This document shows, in pieces, positions 26,110 to 27,552 of a stretch of 27,552 nucleotides of DNA. A program made the translations under genes and the position numbers. Position 1 is the first letter of the stretch; each line of letters starts with the position of its first letter. The notes under the pieces are model-generated. The model saw only the letters and a list, made by a program, of their open reading frames with translations. It was not told the origin of the DNA and did not search any database. The stretch comes from Chloracidobacterium sp. (GTDB taxonomy: Bacteria; Acidobacteriota; Blastocatellia; Pyrinomonadales; Pyrinomonadaceae), in assembly GCA_016712045.1 (NCBI GenBank), contig JADJRV010000040.1, positions 1 to 27,552 on the forward strand, read 5' to 3'.

Positions 26110-26615
26110 TGCCCGGATGGTTATTCGACATCAAGAGTTGGACGTTTACAAAAAAAGCGTTCAAGCGGCGATGCAGATATTTGGAACGGACCAAAAAGCT
26201 TTCCCAAAGAAGAGACCTATTTACTTACAGACCGGATCAGACTCGTCATCGTTCAGTTTGTGCCAATTCAGCTAAAGCTTGGCGGAAACGTAGATATGAA
26301 GCGGCTTTCATAGCTAAACTAAGCGATTCCGAAGGCGAGGCTGCTGAAACCCAGACTGGATCGGGTTCGCAGTGGTGCGGATATATCGTAATGACATCGC
26401 AAAGACCCTCTGTTTTGGAGTGTGACGAAGTGCTAGCAATGTTAGTGAGTATGATAATCAAAACCACGGTATGGGTAATGCCAACGGGCCAAAAACAAAA
26501 GAGGAAGATAACCTCTTTCACTCCTACTTCTTGCACTCTCAAGACTCCCTACTTCCTGCCGAACTACCATTTCATCAACGACCCACTCGACATGAGATTT
26601 TTCGGTGACAAATAG
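26109..26615 (+). CDS. four-helix-bundle protein (S23/IVS-type), frameshifted
   Basis: The core reads RHQELDVYKKSVQAAMQIF, then SVCAN, AWRKRRYEAAFIAKLSDSE and AAETQT, then EYDEVLAMLVSMI when small indels are allowed. This is the conserved pattern of the four-helix-bundle family first described in 23S rRNA intervening sequences and related to the Avd protein of diversity-generating retroelements. Members are about 120 residues, so the homologous part ends near 26480 and the rest to 26615 is probably read-through into spacer. AGGAGG precedes the ATG at 26109, which overlaps the mtgA stop by one base. No reverse transcriptase or rRNA gene is nearby. Function unknown. Confidence 0.75.
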   Translation: MPGWLFDIKSWTFTKKAFKRRCRYLERTKKLSQRRDLFTYRPDQTRHRSVCANSAKAWRKRRYEAAFIAKLSDSEGEAAETQTGSGSQWCGYIVMTSQRPSVLECDEVLAMLVSMIIKTTVWVMPTGQKQKRKITSFTPTSCTLKTPYFLPNYHFINDPLDMRFFGDK

Positions 26616-27552
26616 ACAGCGGATATCTACCGGATCGTTCGGTTGACGTCCGGATCGAAGTGAAATCATTGCCGGGGCCCTCGTAGTTAAGCTAGTCAAA
26701 ACAGATACCGACCGGTGGCCCGTCACCGTTGAGGATGGGCGAGCCTGGAGTTGCCGCCGATCGTATCGGTGGTAGAGAGGAAATTGACAACGCGCTATCG
26801 CCTCCGGCCAGACCGGTCCAAAGTCTTTGGCGTTTTGCATATCGATCATCTTTTGCGTAGCACGTCAAAAGGATTGACGCCCATGTTTTTCTCGATCATG
26901 CCTTTGATGGTGGTGAAGGCGTGCGAATCTCGGCCTGGCGGGTTGATATCCTTTGACGTTGCCGTATACGCAACGCATCGTAAAATTCGCGTCCGATACG
27001 GCGATTTGCGGCGCGCATTTCGAACATCGCCGCCATATACTCTTTGGCCGCAGACGATCGATACTGTATTAATTTAGCACCGCGAGCAGCGAGACCGCAG
27101 CACCCTCGTCAACCAAACCGGCGATGAACGGATGACTCTCCACTGAAGCTTTGCCCGGGAATCGTCCCGAGAGGAGATCAGGCGTCTTGTCGGGCTTCGA
27201 CAAGCTCCTCACCTTGCGATCCTGGCTGGCAAATGCACACTCGGGTGCCCTGCGGGCCCCACCGGTCAATCCGGCAAGTTTCTGATCCGCAGCAAAGACG
27301 CTTGATTAGTTGGCAGAGAGTCAAATTGGCTGAAAGAGAAGCTGAGCATCTCTGGCTTCGTAAACAGGCTCACCGTTCGGCCGAGATGCCTTTCGATCTC
27401 AGCTCCCCAGCTCTTTTGGTCGCCGGTCGGCTTACGATACGGCCTTGATCGACATGGCTGCCGCGACCGTCTGCCGAACAGGCAGTGAATTGGGATCCGG
27501 GAAACGGCGCACCATCGCGCTCGCGTTTGGACGCTGCATTAGTTTCCAGCGA
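26570..27552 (-). CDS. S46 family peptidase (dipeptidyl-peptidase 7/11 type), C-terminal part, heavily frameshifted
   Basis: S46 peptidases remove dipeptides from peptide N-termini in the periplasm. Across several broken frames the C-terminal signature is clear: GNVKGYQPA, FTTIKGMIEKNMGVNPFDV, IDMQNAKDFGPVW, NFLSTTDTIGGNS, then (after one extra base) GSPILNGDG, NYEG, VNRTI and FVTEKSHVEWVVDEM. The catalytic serine codon in GGNSGSP is at 26749-26747. The 5' part is beyond the right edge. The C-terminal stop is uncertain because the only open frame runs through a repeat-like stretch (26500-26560). Sequence upstream of 27060 is too damaged to follow. Confidence 0.75.

Noticed and set aside
26109..26615. 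Diversity-generating retroelement suggested by the Avd-like four-helix-bundle protein
   Set aside because: No reverse transcriptase, template repeat or variable repeat is visible in the window, and the family occurs widely as a stand-alone gene.

Overview
The window looks like a chromosomal fragment of an acidobacterium, most likely class Blastocatellia (Pyrinomonadaceae-like). The main evidence is a tandem pair of proteins with the VWFA-related domain typical of Acidobacteriota, a S46 peptidase, an ARPP-1 protein, a four-helix-bundle (S23-like) protein, moderate GC, and spacers filled with degenerate short repeats. No RNA gene, insertion sequence, phage or CRISPR array was found.

Layout. 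1-600 (-): the first codons of a possible GH15 enzyme and a TlpA-like thiol-disulfide lipoprotein. 726-9342 (+): a NifU-like Fe-S scaffold with a BFD domain, a CNNM/CorC membrane protein, a beta-propeller-like lipoprotein, enolase, a helical-repeat protein, a GNAT acetyltransferase, a divergent phosphoglycerate-mutase homologue, a family 9 glycosyltransferase and thymidine kinase. 9387-11988 (-): a secreted protein, a DUF4436 membrane protein, a 57-residue ORF and a low-GC exported protein. 11989-12500: a repeat-rich spacer. 12514-13521 (+): a secreted ARPP-1 protein, ending at a large hairpin terminator. 13633-16008 (-): a small membrane protein and uvrC. 16087-17031 (+): Sua5/TsaC. 17035-18640 (-): a GT39 glycosyltransferase. 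18693-23894: a Gfo/Idh/MocA oxidoreductase (+), a conserved hypothetical (-), a serine hydrolase (+) and two VWA proteins (+). 23891-27552: glgC (-), mtgA (+), a four-helix-bundle protein (+) and a partial S46 peptidase (-).

The genes are mostly housekeeping or cell-envelope functions: glycolysis and glycogen (eno, glgC), nucleotide and tRNA metabolism (tdk, sua5), repair (uvrC), peptidoglycan and glycan assembly (mtgA, GT9, GT39), and secreted proteins. They do not form one obvious pathway.

More than half of the larger genes carry single-base frameshifts, many at short homopolymers, and the density rises sharply after about 24 kb. I read these as consensus errors, not as real pseudogenes, and I annotate each gene over its reconstructed span. 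The observations most worth a second look are: (1) the phosphoglycerate-mutase homologue lacks most of its metal ligands and substrate-binding residues; (2) an array of 21-bp units, each with a small dyad, in the 11.9-12.5 kb spacer; (3) a family of period-7 repeats, usually four units long, in several spacers and inside at least one gene; (4) repeat-derived segments inside the coding sequences of sua5 and the GT39 gene.
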